A stretch of DNA of 64,000 nucleotides from Oidiodendron maius Zn. Its lineage: Eukaryota > Ascomycota > Leotiomycetes > Myxotrichaceae. The notes under the pieces are model-generated. The model saw only the letters and a program-made list of their open reading frames with translations. It made no database searches and was not told the DNA's origin. The DNA is taken from assembly GCA_000827325.1 (NCBI GenBank), contig KN832885.1, positions 744,001 to 808,000 on the forward strand. The letters run 5' to 3'. The position numbers were made by a program, and so were the translations under genes. Positions 44,692 through 56,728 of the stretch are shown here, in pieces (within the stretch, counting starts at the first letter, position 1; every line of letters starts with the position of its first letter).

Positions 44692-45773
44692 ATGCATTTC
44701 AGCATTATTGCTACCGCGATATTGGCCAACGTTATCGCAGCCGCGCCATTCACTTATCCCCTAGCAAATGGCTTTCCCAAGGTCAATATGACGACTCTAG
44801 AGGAGATCTTCAAGCTGGCTGGCGGTACGACACCCAATGTGTCTCCTCCGGCTACACTCACGAACAGCGGGGTGCAGACCCTTCAGCTCATTGCTGCAAA
44901 TGAGTTATTTGAAATCGCATACTTTACGGAACTTCTCCATAATATTTCCTTTGGGATTCCTGGATACAGGGCGGATCAATACATAATTGATTCTCTTACC
45001 GCCATTGTAAATGTAATATCGCATCGATTCCATCCCGATGAGGTATCTGACTTAAGAAACAGCAAGAACAAGTCCATGCGCTTGCCGCCAATGGCGTCCT
45101 TTCTCACGCGAACAAGGAAGCTATCCAGCCTTGCCAATATGACTTTCCCGTCGACAACTTCGAAGATGCAGTTCTTCTGGCCCAGATCTTTACCGATGTT
45201 GTTCTTGGCGTTCTTCCTCTCGCCCAGTCGCAGTTTTCGAGCAACGGAGGAGACGAAGACGTGCTAATCCCAGTTGTTGGATCCATGATTGCCCAGAAGG
45301 GAGAGCAGAACGGACTATATAGATTCCTGCAAAAGAAAGTAGCCGCGGCAGCTCCTATGTTGACTGGTGGATCTCCCCAGTTTGCATTCAGCGCCATCTC
45401 GCAGTTCATTGTTCCTGGATCATGTCCAAATATCAACACCATCGGCCTGGAGGCATTTCCTCCACTGACTGTCGAGACAGTGCCGAAAGCGATGAATGGC
45501 ACACAGCTTTTTAGCGTCAAAGGTTCCATTCCTGCAAGCAATGTTTCCATGGTTTACATCTCAGGTCAAAATATTCCCGTTACTGTACCAATCTCCAATA
45601 TCAATTCGAATGGGGGCAAAACTTTCTTCTTCGCGCCATTCCCATACGATTCTGGGTTTGCGCGGGGATTGACTATCGGTGCTCTTGTTTCTGGTTCCAT
45701 GCCCTCGTTTAACTCCAGTGCAGACGTTGCAGCTGCAACATTCTACGGCCCTGCTCTTATCGAAGTCAACTAG
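44692..45773 (+). CDS. Rds1-like secreted ferritin-fold protein
   Basis: A member of the fungal stress-response Rds1 / ferritin-like (Ferritin_2) family, about 343 aa. It has a signal peptide (MHFSIIATAILANVIAAAP) and two exons: 44692-45012 and 45063-45773 (acceptor AACAG; the upstream AAG at 45054-45056 would add two residues). The four-helix ferritin-like part includes LQLIAANELFEIAYFTELLH and QEQVHALAANGVL, which supply the Glu/His pattern of a diiron-like site. A C-terminal domain is rich in beta-strand segments and NxS/T sites. The S. pombe relative responds to starvation and stress; the biochemical role is unknown. Confidence 0.85.
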
Positions 45774-46008
45774 TGAGCATGAACCCAAAGATATTGTGTA
45801 TTAGGACAAACTTTTGGCCTGTATATAGGAGGGAAAATCTGTTTAAATAGACCAATGAGCACACATACGCCAAGCATCGCAAGTAATTACAATACTCAGC
45901 TTCAAGTTATCTTAAACCCTCCAGTAGAGTTGATTTCGTCTCACTCCAACTACCATTGCTACTATACATCACAATAGACTACATGGGGAGGACAGGACGA
46001 AGGTCATG

Positions 46009-47932
46009 CTACTCTTTCTGCCCCTTCATCCACTCATCCACGATATTCACGTAATCCTCCGGACCATATGGCTCAGTTATCTCTTTGAGAAACCCACCCT
46101 TCCGCCTCGAGTTCACACCCAGATCTCCGAGCAGCAGATCAACATACGGCAACGCATCGAACACGAAGTCAGGAATCTTGCCAGCCCACCCACCTGGACA
46201 CCTCCATTTTCCGAACCGATTATGGAGCGTTGCGGAATATTGGACCGATGTGATTTGTTGACCCGACTCAGTCATTGCATCTATTTGAGAAGCTGAACTG
46301 GATCCAGAAGAAGACTGTGATGCGAGAGGCGAGATCTTCCCGTCGAAATAGGCCATAATCCAAAGTCCCTGAACCTGAGCAATGATTGCAGTCGTTATAG
46401 TCATTAAGTTACCTGAAAATGCAATATCATGTGCTTCCATTAGTTCTTCATCCGCTGGCACCATAAAGCGATAAAGATTCATCCCCGATAGGCTGTCAAC
46501 GGAGGGCGTCGTGTCGTCTGCGTTGGGTAACGGCGTGAATTTCTTTCTCTTCTCCGGCTGCTTCTTCAGCCGTGGATATGTCGAGAGGATTTCATCGTCG
46601 GTGCGAGATACTAAGGATTCCTGCTCCCCATCCTTGCTGTCATTATCATGCGGTAATCCCAATCGTGCTTCCAGGCCAGCTGGAAGGAACTTGACAGAAG
46701 ATGTGTGCTTCCATCCGGTGGATAGGAGAAGAGCATCCGTGTCAAAAGACTCGCCAGATGAGAGATGCACTTTCCCTTTAGAAAGCTGAGTGATGTCCGC
46801 TACATATATCCTCACATTATCTTTTTTAACCACGTCGAAGAAGTTGGTGTCGTAGTTGAGGATGCTCAAACTACTTGCGATCCAAAATACATCGATCCAC
46901 GGCTTCAATTTAGCAGTTTCTGGGTGCGCATCGTATTTATTCAGCGTCACGAGATCGCCGCCAAGGATTCCCCAGAAAGCGTCCACGATAAAGCGACCTA
47001 CTGCAGTGCCGTGCAAGAAGTGGCGGATCGATGTATAACCATCCGCATCACCCCAGACACAAGGAGAGAACCACGTCAGGAATCGAGTGTGGACGAGCTT
47101 CTCGAGCCACCTTTTAAGTGGCGTGACGTACGGAGGTGCCATCCAGCACGGGCCGCGACCAGATTCTATTCATTCTAGTTAGTTTTTTAATACCCCAAAT
47201 TTCATAGAGTGTGTCCCATCTTACCTCTAATCACCCATTTGACCTCTATGCCTTTTGTCGCGTACGCATAAACTGCATCCCAGGCAGACTTTGTACCACC
47301 AAGAACTGTGACTGTCTTGGCTGTATCTAGCGTTGCTGCGTGTTGGGAGAAGTCTTTGCTATGAAATAATGGCACTCCAAAAGACTCCTGCCCCTCAAAG
47401 GTGGGCAAAAATTCCTGGGATGTCATGCCAGTGGCAACAATCAACTTCTTCGCTAGTATTGAGCCTTTCTGCTGGCCGATTGTTAAGAGCCAGCCTCCCT
47501 TCTCTCCTCGTTCTGCGGTCTCCACCTTGGAGTTGAATCGCACATTTGGGAGTACTCCAAATTTCTCCGCATATTTTGTCAGGTAATTGTGTACGATGTT
47601 GCCTGGTATATGCTCCCCTGGTTTAACACCCCACGTCTTCTGGTCCATAGGAAAGTCGCTGTACTCGTATGTGCCGACCATATTGTTGGACTTAAGAGTT
47701 GGATAGAGGCGGCTCTGGGCCCATACCCCACCCACAGAGGACTGCGCATCGAGGACAATAAGCTTTGCATCAGGGTGGACTTCGAGATAGGTCTTTGCAG
47801 CAGCGAGGCCAGCCCATCCTGTTCACAGCAGACAGTTAGAGCGAGGTTCAAGAAATAGACCACAGGCGCAATATACTCCAACGCACCTGCACCAATCACG
47901 ACCAGATCAGCATTCTCGACTGTCGCCGCCAT
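46009..47932 (-). CDS. FAD-dependent monooxygenase (flavin-containing, Baeyer-Villiger/FMO-like)
   Basis: A flavoprotein of 598 aa in three exons (47932-47887, 47818-47225 and 47165-46009). The FAD Rossmann motif is VVIGAGWAGLAAAK (G-x-G-x-x-G), split by intron 1. The NADPH-binding motif VTVLGGTKSAWDAVYA lies in the middle, and LIVATGMTSQEFLP and ALLLSTGWKH are the ATG/STG-type hinge segments. The Trp-rich C-terminal half matches fungal FAD monooxygenases acting on small metabolites. No targeting signal. Together with the neighbouring Rds1-like gene (convergent, 235 bp) it forms no obvious pathway. Confidence 0.9.
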
Positions 47933-48982
47933 CTTCCTTCACTGCCAGACTGGAAACCGAGGGACGAGTGTGCGGGAAAAGCTGTCAAAAAGCAAAAAGG
48001 GTCCACGCTCCCGTGAGAAAGTGATCAACACTCAAAGGTCTGCGTGAGAACTTATTCATCTGGAACAGAAGTCCATGTTTAGAGCAGTGGGTCGACGGCC
48101 CAAACCCCTCTTTTTATTTGCCGTTGAGCCTGGGTTCCTTGTAGCACCTGCAGTGCTGTACCGTCCAGCGGGGACGCGATCCTGGTTCCTCATATATTAC
48201 AGTCCAGTAATTGGAGCCTCTCTGCCACACGGCGGTATAGAAGTCAGTGCGTATATCCATTTTCCCTTGCTGGGCAATTGTGACTGAGGAAAAACAACGT
48301 TCTCCAAGTGGGGATAGCCCAGGGTGACCCACCATTTCCTTGGCCGAAGTTTGGCTCCGAGTTCAACCTGCAGGCTTACGGCTCAGACGGGTATTCCCAC
48401 CTTGACATCCAGGGGTTGCCGCGCGTTAGAGCGTCTCAGGACTCAACGGTTTTCCTTTCGGGACGAATCCTGCCAGCCGACCTCATTCTTTTTTGTTCAC
48501 AAAACGCCTCATGTCGATCCAGCCGGAAACTTCTCCCCTGGGCCCGCGCTGGCCGTGTACTGATCCGGATTAGGAGAAACTTCCTGCAACGCCCTGGCAG
48601 CCTTATCAGCCCGTGGCGTTCCAATGGACGTGCGACGACGACTCGCGTATGTACGAAGGGTGTGCCGGGTATTGCCCGCTCTACCGTTGTGTTTCTTGTG
48701 GAGCTGCACATGTCTTGTTCTTCTCTCCTCTATCTGTAAGCGACATCTTCTCCTGATCGTCGTAATATTATACCTCGGGAATAGTAGTGAGCGTTTTATC
48801 CCCCGGCAGTCACATTTTTGGTTCCCACCGTCGTCCATGTCTTGGGTGTCCGTGCTAGTGATACGTAGACTTTGAATAACTAAATGCTCGAGTTTACATG
48901 CATATAAGATGGGCGGCGCGGATTGTGAGTTCTGTGCAGTTGTTCTTGCATATGTATTACCATTGCAATCATCATCTGGAAG
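47933..48982. other. Intergenic region, only overlapping shadow frames
   Basis: About 1 kb. Frames at 48308-48838 on both strands overlap each other and lack motifs. The area should include the promoters of the divergent FAD monooxygenase and rhodopsin-fold genes. Confidence 0.35.
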
Positions 48983-50550
48983 ATGGCCAATTCTTTCACT
49001 GTCGAAGCATTCAGTCTTCTCGGCGTCGGTCTCACTGCGATTGGGATCCGCACATGCGCGAGATGGTCGACAGTTGGCTTTCGTGGCCTAAAGCCAGATG
49101 ATTTTCTTATGTTAGGCGCCGCTGTAGGTACTCCACTCCCTCATGTCTGCATTGGAATTTGTTTGAACTTCCTATCTCTTTCCATGCAGAACTTTCTTGT
49201 TATCAACAACACTTGTTAACTTTTCTACTCACGTCATACAGGTTGTCTACTCTCTTGAGACAGCGGCCGCTTACATTGTCGGGGCGTGGTGGCATGGTCT
49301 GGCCAACAATGGCATGACAGATGAACAGAGGGCGGCTTTGGAGCCTGGTTCAGAAGAATGGAACATGCGGATTGGAGGCTCAAAGACACAGCTGGTAGGG
49401 TGGTCACTATACACCTTACTTCTGTGGCTGCTGAAGGTCTGCATGAGCATTTTTTATTCCAGATTAACGTCAGTAGCATCTTCTATTTTACCCACATTTC
49501 AATTAGATACTTGGAGACCAAGATATAGCCGCTGACACGCCTCGATGTATGTAGGGAGGGGGTCAACGATATGAGAATTCGAGTGCGTATCGGGTATGGT
49601 ATTCTACTCGCAACTTACCTCGCAGTGGAATTGTCCGTCATTCTTGGATGCCCATCTTTCCATAAGAACTGGCAAATCTTTCCAGACCCCGGCAGTAAGT
49701 AAAAGCCTAATAATCGCTACATCATTTCTAGCTCGATGTCCACCCAGACGATGTCAATGCTCACGTCTCCAGATCACTGTCAGCCCGCAATCTCGAAGAT
49801 TGATCTCTATGTCACTGTCGTCTTAAACGTCGTGACAGACCTTTACCTCATGTCAATCCCACTGCCCGTAAGTCCAGGCATCCAAGCAATATTCCATACC
49901 TTTATCCGTGTTATTAACTCGTCCCATAGATGCTTTGGCGAGCCAACCTCCCGATCCAGCGCAAAATTCTCCTCGGCTGTATGTTCTGCGGAGGCATCTT
50001 CGTCATGGCGTGTGGCATTCTTCGTTGTGTGCTTATTCTCCGCGACCCTGTCGGCGGCGCGCAGCAGGCTGGTTCCTGGGCTGTGCGCGAGACCTTTGTT
50101 TCCGTCATTATCGGCAATATACCCATGATATATCCGTTCTTCCGGCGAATATGGCGCAACATTTTGGAAAGCGAGACCTTCCGTAGCATGAGCATGTCTC
50201 AGAAGAATAGTCGGGCCAACAATGCTGGGGAATTTCCTGAACATAGTGGCGGATCCAGTGGTCTCGGGAGTAGCACCTTCAACAAGAAGAAATTTAACGG
50301 GGGCCGGACCCTCTATCCGCTATCCACCCTGGGAGGTGGCACATTCTCAGGAAGCGCAGAGTGCATTGTCGGCATGGACCAACCGGTTGGTCAGACTGAG
50401 GATGGCAGTCAGAGTGGGAAGTCCGGGAAGACTGTGATTACTGTTGTCACTGAGACGGTGATACAGGATCGGGAGAGAGAGGATGGAGAGCTTGCGAAGC
50501 AGCCAAATCATTGGCAATTTTCTTCACAAGGAAAGAGGTATAATATGTAG
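48983..50550 (+). CDS. Rhodopsin-fold integral membrane protein (PTH11-like)
   Basis: A seven-helix fungal membrane protein of the rhodopsin/PTH11-like family, about 407 aa. Five exons: 48983-49123, 49242-49468, 49555-49694, 49773-49867 and 49930-50550. Conserved signs: the early RTCARW motif after helix 1, LKPDDFLML, a long second extracellular loop, CQPAISKIDLYV with the conserved Cys, and VVLNVVTDLYLMSIPLPMLW. The cytosolic tail is Ser/Gly-rich. Intron 1 is long for this genome (118 bp). Family members include suspected fungal surface receptors; the ligand is unknown. Confidence 0.87.
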
Positions 50551-50961
50551 AATAGAGTAAAAACTAAATGCCGTTTAAAAACCAGGAAGACAAGGGGGCT
50601 TGGAGGCGAGCCTTCAGTGTGCATTCACATTCAACTTGTGGTGTTGTCGTAGATATATAGAAGTTCGGACATATTGTAGACTTGACCGCTTCTATCGATA
50701 TGATGCACAAAATATGGTAACTTGGGCCTATTTATTTTGTAACTTGATCCTGGATAATTATGTTTCTCAGCATGTTACAGCACACAGCCTTGCTGAACAT
50801 TTAACTCAGACACGCGTATCAATAGGCCTCAAACCGTTTGCCATTTTCTGGATCTACCGGCATAATATTTATTTTGATATCCCCCTCCAAGAGCTTTAAC
50901 TAGAATACTATTTATTATAATGGGAACCTCAAGCTGAGCTAAGGTTACTCAAGCCTCTTCA

Positions 50962-51096
50962 TCAGGGACTTGTTTCATGTTCAAGATGATCTCTTTCGGT
51001 AGCTTCGGTACAACTGCTGCTGATCTGGCGCACGACTCGGAGGATAATATCTTTTCTCTTAGCTGCGGCACCCCCAAATGCATCCCATCTGAGATT
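50962..51096 (-). pseudogene. Possible relic of an old-yellow-enzyme-type oxidoreductase
   Basis: A 44-codon minus-strand stretch reads NLRWDAFGGAAAKRKDIILR and ends at a TGA. That matches the loop after the active site in fungal NADH:flavin oxidoreductases (N-x-R-x-D-x-[FY]-G-G-x-x-x-x-R). No other part of such a gene is seen nearby, so it is probably a fragment. The rest of 50551-51445 shows nothing convincing. Confidence 0.28.
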
Positions 51097-51445
51097 TGTT
51101 TGCGGGATAGAAATTGAGCTATCAGGCCTTCATGTCTACGAATATAAGTAATGCGTTAAAGGAATTGTTATGGCTTTTGTGCTCTGCAACTCGATCTCTT
51201 TACACCCAGCATTATAAGCCGGCCTTCCACCGGCGACATTCAGACAACGGAAGTTCTCTTGACTTCAGAGTTTTCTTGGCGCTGCCGACAGGTTGCGATC
51301 CCGACATGGCGAAGGCGGATATGGAGCTTAAACGAGAACGAATAAAATCTTATGTAAACCCGAAGCCTCGGTATCGTTATCATTGCTTGTGAACGACTCG
51401 AAGTCCCTTGCATAGTGTCCATCCCAATTGCCTCTGTCCAACGTT

Positions 51446-53343
51446 ATGCCACCCGATCGAGGTCGTGCCTCTAGGGCTTGTACAGCTTGTCGCAAGATCA
51501 AAACAAGGTGCTATGAGTCAGATGTTACAGGAAGACCGTGTCTGAGATGCGAGAGGTTGGGACAGGCATGCTCGCTGGACGCCGTTCGAAATGATGGTGC
51601 CCACCGAGGAAGCATTTTAACTGACAACCGCGGCAGTGGGTCTCATGAGGATAGGTGAGTTTTGTATCGCTGTGTTGTATCAGTCACGGCTGACCCAATA
51701 AAGATTGAGCCGTCTTGAGCAGACAGTCTCTTCGTTAGTGAAGCGACTTGGAGAAGATGGTGCACACAGGAGAACGTCTTTCATATCCACCGCATCTCCA
51801 AATCCCATTCCAGAAAATGATGCCTCATCGGGAATACACTCTACAGCACCGGTACTCCTAATACGGGATGTTGCCTATGAGGTTGGTGTGCGACAGCAGC
51901 ACACCACAGGAGTATCTCCCCGCTCTACTGGCGATTCATCCGATATCATTTCCAAAGGTTTAATTACTACACAGCAAGCTTCTGAAATGATTGAACTGTT
52001 AGCAAATATTCTGCTGCTATTCTAAAAACTAACGAGGTCAGGTTCCATAAACACTACGGCCGCTGGGTTGCCTTCAGTCCAACAGCTTTACTCCATACGA
52101 TTCTAGAAGAGGTAAGACAATCGCCTCTGCTACTGTGCGCCTGCAGTTTAATTGCAATTCGCCATTCTGCACCGCAACTGGCGCCAATTTTAGCACCCCA
52201 GCTATTTCAAGAAGCAAGAACTCTGCTCGCCAGTGCACTCCTAGACACTCCTCAGTCAATTGAGTTCTTCCAAGCCACCATCATCCTTAGTATGTGGTCA
52301 ACAACCATTGGACAGACTCCATTGAGCATCGATAGCTGGCTAGTTAGTGGCTTTGCACTCCAGCACAGTCTGGCAAGTGATATTTTTGCTCCTATTATAA
52401 GTCCAGATCATTCTACGTCTGTGAGCCGAAGTGAGCTTGACCGGTGGTGCATATGGAATCATCTCTGCCTCGCGCATCTTCAGTAAGTACCTCAGGGTCG
52501 AATGCACTTCATATTAATCATAAGTTATAGCTATTGCGTGGGGACAAGGCGGCGATCTATATTGGATCGTAAGCAAATAAACGAGTGCCGCAAGATCCTC
52601 GATTCCGACCATGCAACAAATTTTGAGACTCGCATGGTTGCTGAGGTAAACTTATACTGGATAATTTACGAGAGCTGCTTAAAGGTACCAGTAGATTTAC
52701 CGAGTACCCAAGCAGCGCTACATGAGTGGAGGCAGGAGTGGAAGTTTCTATTCGGTGAGGTCCCCGCATCTGCGTAGAGTCGCTCGTCATTCTTAGCTAA
52801 ATAATACTCTCAGACCAACCACGGTCTCAATTTCTGCAAATGGGTTTTCAATTTGCTCAGCTCTTGGCTTTCGACCAAGCTTTGAAGTCCAGGTCTGCAG
52901 CCGTGCGAGAATCGCTGGTCTCCGAGATGATACGCCTCTCGGCATCAATCATCCAACTTGCTCTAGATACGGCGGATGCTCGAACTCGCCATCTCAGTGA
53001 CCATGTATATCACATGATCACATTTGCCGCTGTTACCCTCTGTCGGCTGTTACACATGTATGAGAGTCAGGTAGCGTCATCGCACAACCTCCTGGAGCTG
53101 GATTCTTTAGTTCTAACGTTGATAACCTGGCTCCATTCGATTGGGCTTCCCTGTCATGTTGCACATACGCTCGGAGATGTTGTGTCTGCCTTTCATATAA
53201 AGCTACGGCCAAATACATACTCCCCTTCTGATAGCCAAACCTTGGACGAATTACGACTTTACTTTCCCGACCTACTCGGTATGGAATCTCTAGATGGTGG
53301 AAATTATGACTTTCTTCCAGACTGGGAGCCACAAAATCAATAA
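51446..53343 (+). CDS. Zn2Cys6 transcription factor, five exons
   Basis: A zinc-cluster regulator of about 565 aa. Exons: 51446-51654, 51704-51997, 52042-52482, 52531-52754 and 52814-53343. The DNA-binding region RASRACTACRKIKTRC...CLRCERLGQAC starts at Cys12 (C-x2-C-x6-C-x9-C-x2-C-x6-C), followed by a coiled-coil-like LSRLEQTVSSLVKRL. The middle region MIELFHKHYGRWVAFSPT is restored only when a 44-bp intron (51998-52041) is removed. The rest resembles regulators of the Lys14/War1-type class. It sits beside the NCS1 permease gene (tail to tail, 55 bp) and may act on the CGG-N4-CCG palindromes in that permease's promoter. Confidence 0.88.
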
Positions 53344-53398
53344 CCTATACGATTTGCGTCACATCATATTCATTAAATATACTAAACTTAAACCTGGT

Positions 53399-55119
53399 TT
53401 ACTTGCCAGTATATCTTCTTTCCAACCATCTAAATGGAGGGAACGCCAAGGCCGAAAAAGCGAAAGTCAGTTCATGCCCAATATTTGCGCCCTTACTGCC
53501 AATAAGTCCGGCAATGGGTCCTGTATACCAGGTGACCTTCATTCCAAGAGCAGCGCCAAGAAATCCAAAACAAAAAGCACCAATTGCACCCCATCCGAAA
53601 GGCAACAGCTCCTGTTTACTCCATGAATCAAGATCATACCGGCTCAAATTTCCGCCCCTGAAGATAAGATGCTCCTGAAGAACCACAACAACGTGTATCA
53701 CGGTCCAGTACCCGATGATGCTGAGGAACGTTTGAAGAGTTGCTTCGGGAAAGAATCTTGCCGCACAGCATCCAACTATAACGGCAGCTATAAATCCCAG
53801 CGTAACAAGTACAATTCGCGGGATGCGAAGGGCCCATGGTCCAAAGTTCTGTGCATGCATAGCGAAAGAATAATTGTTGGGGATGTTGTTCTGTATAATT
53901 TGTCAGAAATCATCATGATAGGAGTGTCTCAGGCATACAGGAATCGAGCTTAAAGCAGCCAGAACCAGTAGGAACTTCCCAAAACCACCTGCTGGCTCTA
54001 AAGCCATCTTCAAGGGACCTCCAACTCCAAACTCTGCATACGCTTGTTTCCACGCGGCGTTTCCTTCAGTCCCGGAATAAAGAGCAGCACCAAGCGTTTC
54101 GACCAAGACTGTTGGTACAACTATAGACGTCAGATGGCTGTTGCTATTGAGACGCGCAATGATACTCACAGATGCCAACATATGTGGCCCAGAAGATAGC
54201 GGCCTTGGACGCATTAACTGGCATCCTGACATTATAGTCTGCAGCACAGTTGATCCAAGATACAGCAAAAGAGAAAACAACCGCCATGAACGATAATGCG
54301 GATGCAGCGCCATTGGGCCCAGTTGGTGACTTTACCCCTTCACCATGGAAATGGGAGGCGCCAGTACCAGCAGCAACACACCAGACGATAAAAGGTGAAA
54401 TCCAAAGGAAGACATCGAGTCGATGGATCCACGTTATTCCCAACATGCATATTATCCAAACCGTTACACAAATAATCAATACCCCAGCCCATTGCGGACA
54501 ACGGCCGTCCGATAGAGCAGCGAGTACTGAAGCTCCGGAGATGCTATTTATGGCATTCCATCCAGTGGTGGAAGCCATAGAGAATACGATAACTAGAAAA
54601 TTCCCCCAATACCCAAAGGAATATCGGCTGCAATGATTAGCCAAATCTCGAGTAGTCAATGCAACGGGAGGCATCTCACGAGAAAGTCGTCATTCGCAAG
54701 CCTGTGAGTCCAAACGACGCCGTCCATGCTGGCAAGAGACATGAAGCTATGTTCACCACAAGGATAATGGCGAAGCAATCCCAAAAGGATAGACCCATAG
54801 ATCCTCCAACCATCCCCGTAGATAATGTTGCGACGGCCATATTGGCACTTAACCTATAAACCTTCAGCTATCTGACTCTATCGAGCCATGATTTCCAAGA
54901 GTGCACGTACCAGAAGGTGCACGCATTCCATACTTTGGTGGTGTTACTCTGTCTGTCTTCATCAGTCACTCTCTGGATACCCCCAGCCTCGACCGAGAGA
55001 GATTTTGCCCATGCATTTAGGCCGCTGCGGAGAGTGCCTTTCTCAATCGAAGCGGCGTCTGTTTTATTTAACGACTTTTCCTGGAAATTCTGCTTTTCGA
55101 CATCAATTTTAGAGTCCAT
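53399..55119 (-). CDS. NCS1 purine/cytosine-type permease (Fcy2-like)
   Basis: A twelve-helix nucleobase:proton symporter of the NCS1 family, 504 aa. Five exons: 55119-54911, 54853-54680, 54627-54170, 54120-53939 and 53890-53399. A soluble N-terminus has GIQRVTDEDR. The body contains helix 1 (SANMAVATLSTGMVG), the RYSFGYWGNFLV motif created by removing a 52-bp intron, GWNAINSISGASVL, the ADYNVRMP loop, FVPTVLVETLGAAL and NNIPNNYSFAM. These are standard Fcy-class sites. The substrate is likely cytosine, purines or a related ring. It is divergent from an arylsulfotransferase-like gene. Confidence 0.93.
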
Positions 55120-55284
55120 CTTGATTATGGGAGCTGCGCTGCTTTGAGCGACACTGAGAGCGCGGCTCTAGCAAGCGCTTTTATGTTAGAAACCAACGCC
55201 ATTCTCTTCCACAATCAAGCCCGCCTTATCACTCTTGCTTCCCGGTGATGAGATTTGAACTATCAATCGCGTCTTTTATCGCCG

Positions 55285-55366
55285 CGGCATGCCGTCTATA
55301 GATAGACCCTGCGCAAGGTTCTAATTGGACATTCAACTACGTGCGCGGCATACCGCCGGCATGCCG
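55285..55366. promoter_or_regulatory. Three CGG-N4-CCG palindromes in the divergent permease promoter
   Basis: CGGCATGCCG occurs twice (55285-55294 and 55357-55366) and CGGCATACCG once (55346-55355), inside the 490-bp space between the NCS1 permease and the arylsulfotransferase-like gene. The outer copies sit in a 13-bp inverted repeat (55282-55294 against 55357-55369). CGG half-sites in inverted array with fixed spacing are the classical target of Zn2Cys6 dimers. A regulator of that class is encoded next door (51446-53343). Binding is inferred. Confidence 0.55.
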
Positions 55367-55609
55367 CGGATCCATATCTTAATGCCCCACGCTCGACGGG
55401 CCAAGCCGCGGGAAGCTCAACGAATATCGTGTAGAAGAATTATAAAACAATCCATTGCTTACTTCAACTGAGCTTTACTGCACTGTCAAACCTCTTATCA
55501 ACTTGTATCAATCGTCGATTGCATACGTCAGCAACAACACCCCTACAGCAGGAGCATACAGGCTTAAAACAACGCAGAGTCCGCGGGGTTCTCCGCACGG
55601 ACAGCTACA

Positions 55610-56728
55610 ATGGAACAAAGTGCTCTACATCGTCGTGGGCTTGGTCTCCGAGGCGTGGACTACAGCACAGTTTCTCCAGGATATACATTATTCGCTCACC
55701 TTACCTCCCCAGGCACAGTTCGCTTGATTGCCAACGACGGCACAGAAGCGCATCGCTGGGATCTCCCATATCGACCTGGCAGACACGCCGAGATCCTGCC
55801 TAATGGCAACCTGGCCTACAATGGCGTCCATCCGGACTCTCCTCATCTCTTTCCCTTGTGGCAGAAGTACAGGGGCGGTGTTATGATGGAAATTGACCCT
55901 GATGGAAAAGTCATCTCGGAGCATCGTGATCCCATGGCTCATCATGATCAGCACCATATTGGCAATGGCCAGATTCTATATACTACTGTGGAGGCACTTA
56001 CGGAAGAGCAATCAAAATCCGTTCTTGACGGTGTTCCAGCAAGTGAGGCACCGGACGGAAAGGTGTATGCCGATTGTATCAAGCATGTCGATAAGGATGG
56101 ATCCCTGCTCTGGTCTTGGAAAGCGGTCGACCACTTAAGCCCTGAGATTTTCCTCCTTCAGCCACATTATCCTCGCGAGCATTGGCCATTGATTAATTCA
56201 GTTTATCCACTTAGAGACGGAAACATCCTCGCTTCTCTTCGCAGCGTCTCTGCAGTGATCATCATATCACGAGAGACTGGTGAAGTGATATGGCATCTGG
56301 ACTCTAAGGTTGTAGCTCAGCAACATTGTGCCAGTGAGTTGGCTGACGGGAGCATCCTCATATTTGACAATGGCACATTTCGCCACCACGAGAGCGCCAC
56401 GTACTCGCGCGTCATCCAGGTCGATCGCAGCACGAAGGATATCGTCTGGGAATATCGGGACCCGCATCCAATGACCTTCTTCACGCCCTTCATGGGCGGG
56501 GTCCAGAGGCTGCAGAATGGCAATACGCTCATAACTGAAGCTGCATTTGGGAGGATATTTGAGGTCACAAAGGAAGGAAAACTTTGCTGGGAGTATGTGA
56601 ATCCGCACTTCGCTGATTATAAAGGACTGGATGCGCAGGAGTTAGAAAAATATTTTAATTACCCAGCGAATGCTTTATTTAGAGCTTACAAGTATACGCC
56701 AGAGCAGATTCCTTGGCTGAAGAAATAA
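55610..56728 (+). CDS. Arylsulfotransferase-like beta-propeller protein
   Basis: 372 aa, single exon, matching the fungal arylsulfotransferase (ASST-type, Arylsulfotran_2-like) family. Repeated blade motifs are visible: GGVMMEIDPDGKVISEHRDP, IKHVDKDGSLLWSWKAVDH, VIIISRETGEVIWHL, VIQVDRSTKDIVWEYRDP and IFEVTKEGKLCWEY, separated by LxNGN turns (ILPNGNLAYNGV, LRDGNILASL, LQNGNTLITE). A His-rich stretch, MAHHDQHHIGNG, corresponds to the region that carries the catalytic His in bacterial ASST. There is no signal peptide. It may transfer sulfate between phenols or just use the propeller as a scaffold. Its divergent pairing with the permease suggests shared control. Confidence 0.85.
   Translation: MEQSALHRRGLGLRGVDYSTVSPGYTLFAHLTSPGTVRLIANDGTEAHRWDLPYRPGRHAEILPNGNLAYNGVHPDSPHLFPLWQKYRGGVMMEIDPDGKVISEHRDPMAHHDQHHIGNGQILYTTVEALTEEQSKSVLDGVPASEAPDGKVYADCIKHVDKDGSLLWSWKAVDHLSPEIFLLQPHYPREHWPLINSVYPLRDGNILASLRSVSAVIIISRETGEVIWHLDSKVVAQQHCASELADGSILIFDNGTFRHHESATYSRVIQVDRSTKDIVWEYRDPHPMTFFTPFMGGVQRLQNGNTLITEAAFGRIFEVTKEGKLCWEYVNPHFADYKGLDAQELEKYFNYPANALFRAYKYTPEQIPWLKK

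Noticed and set aside
48308-48838. Several overlapping frames on both strands
   Set aside because: Mutually exclusive, Arg-rich translations typical of GC-richer non-coding DNA.
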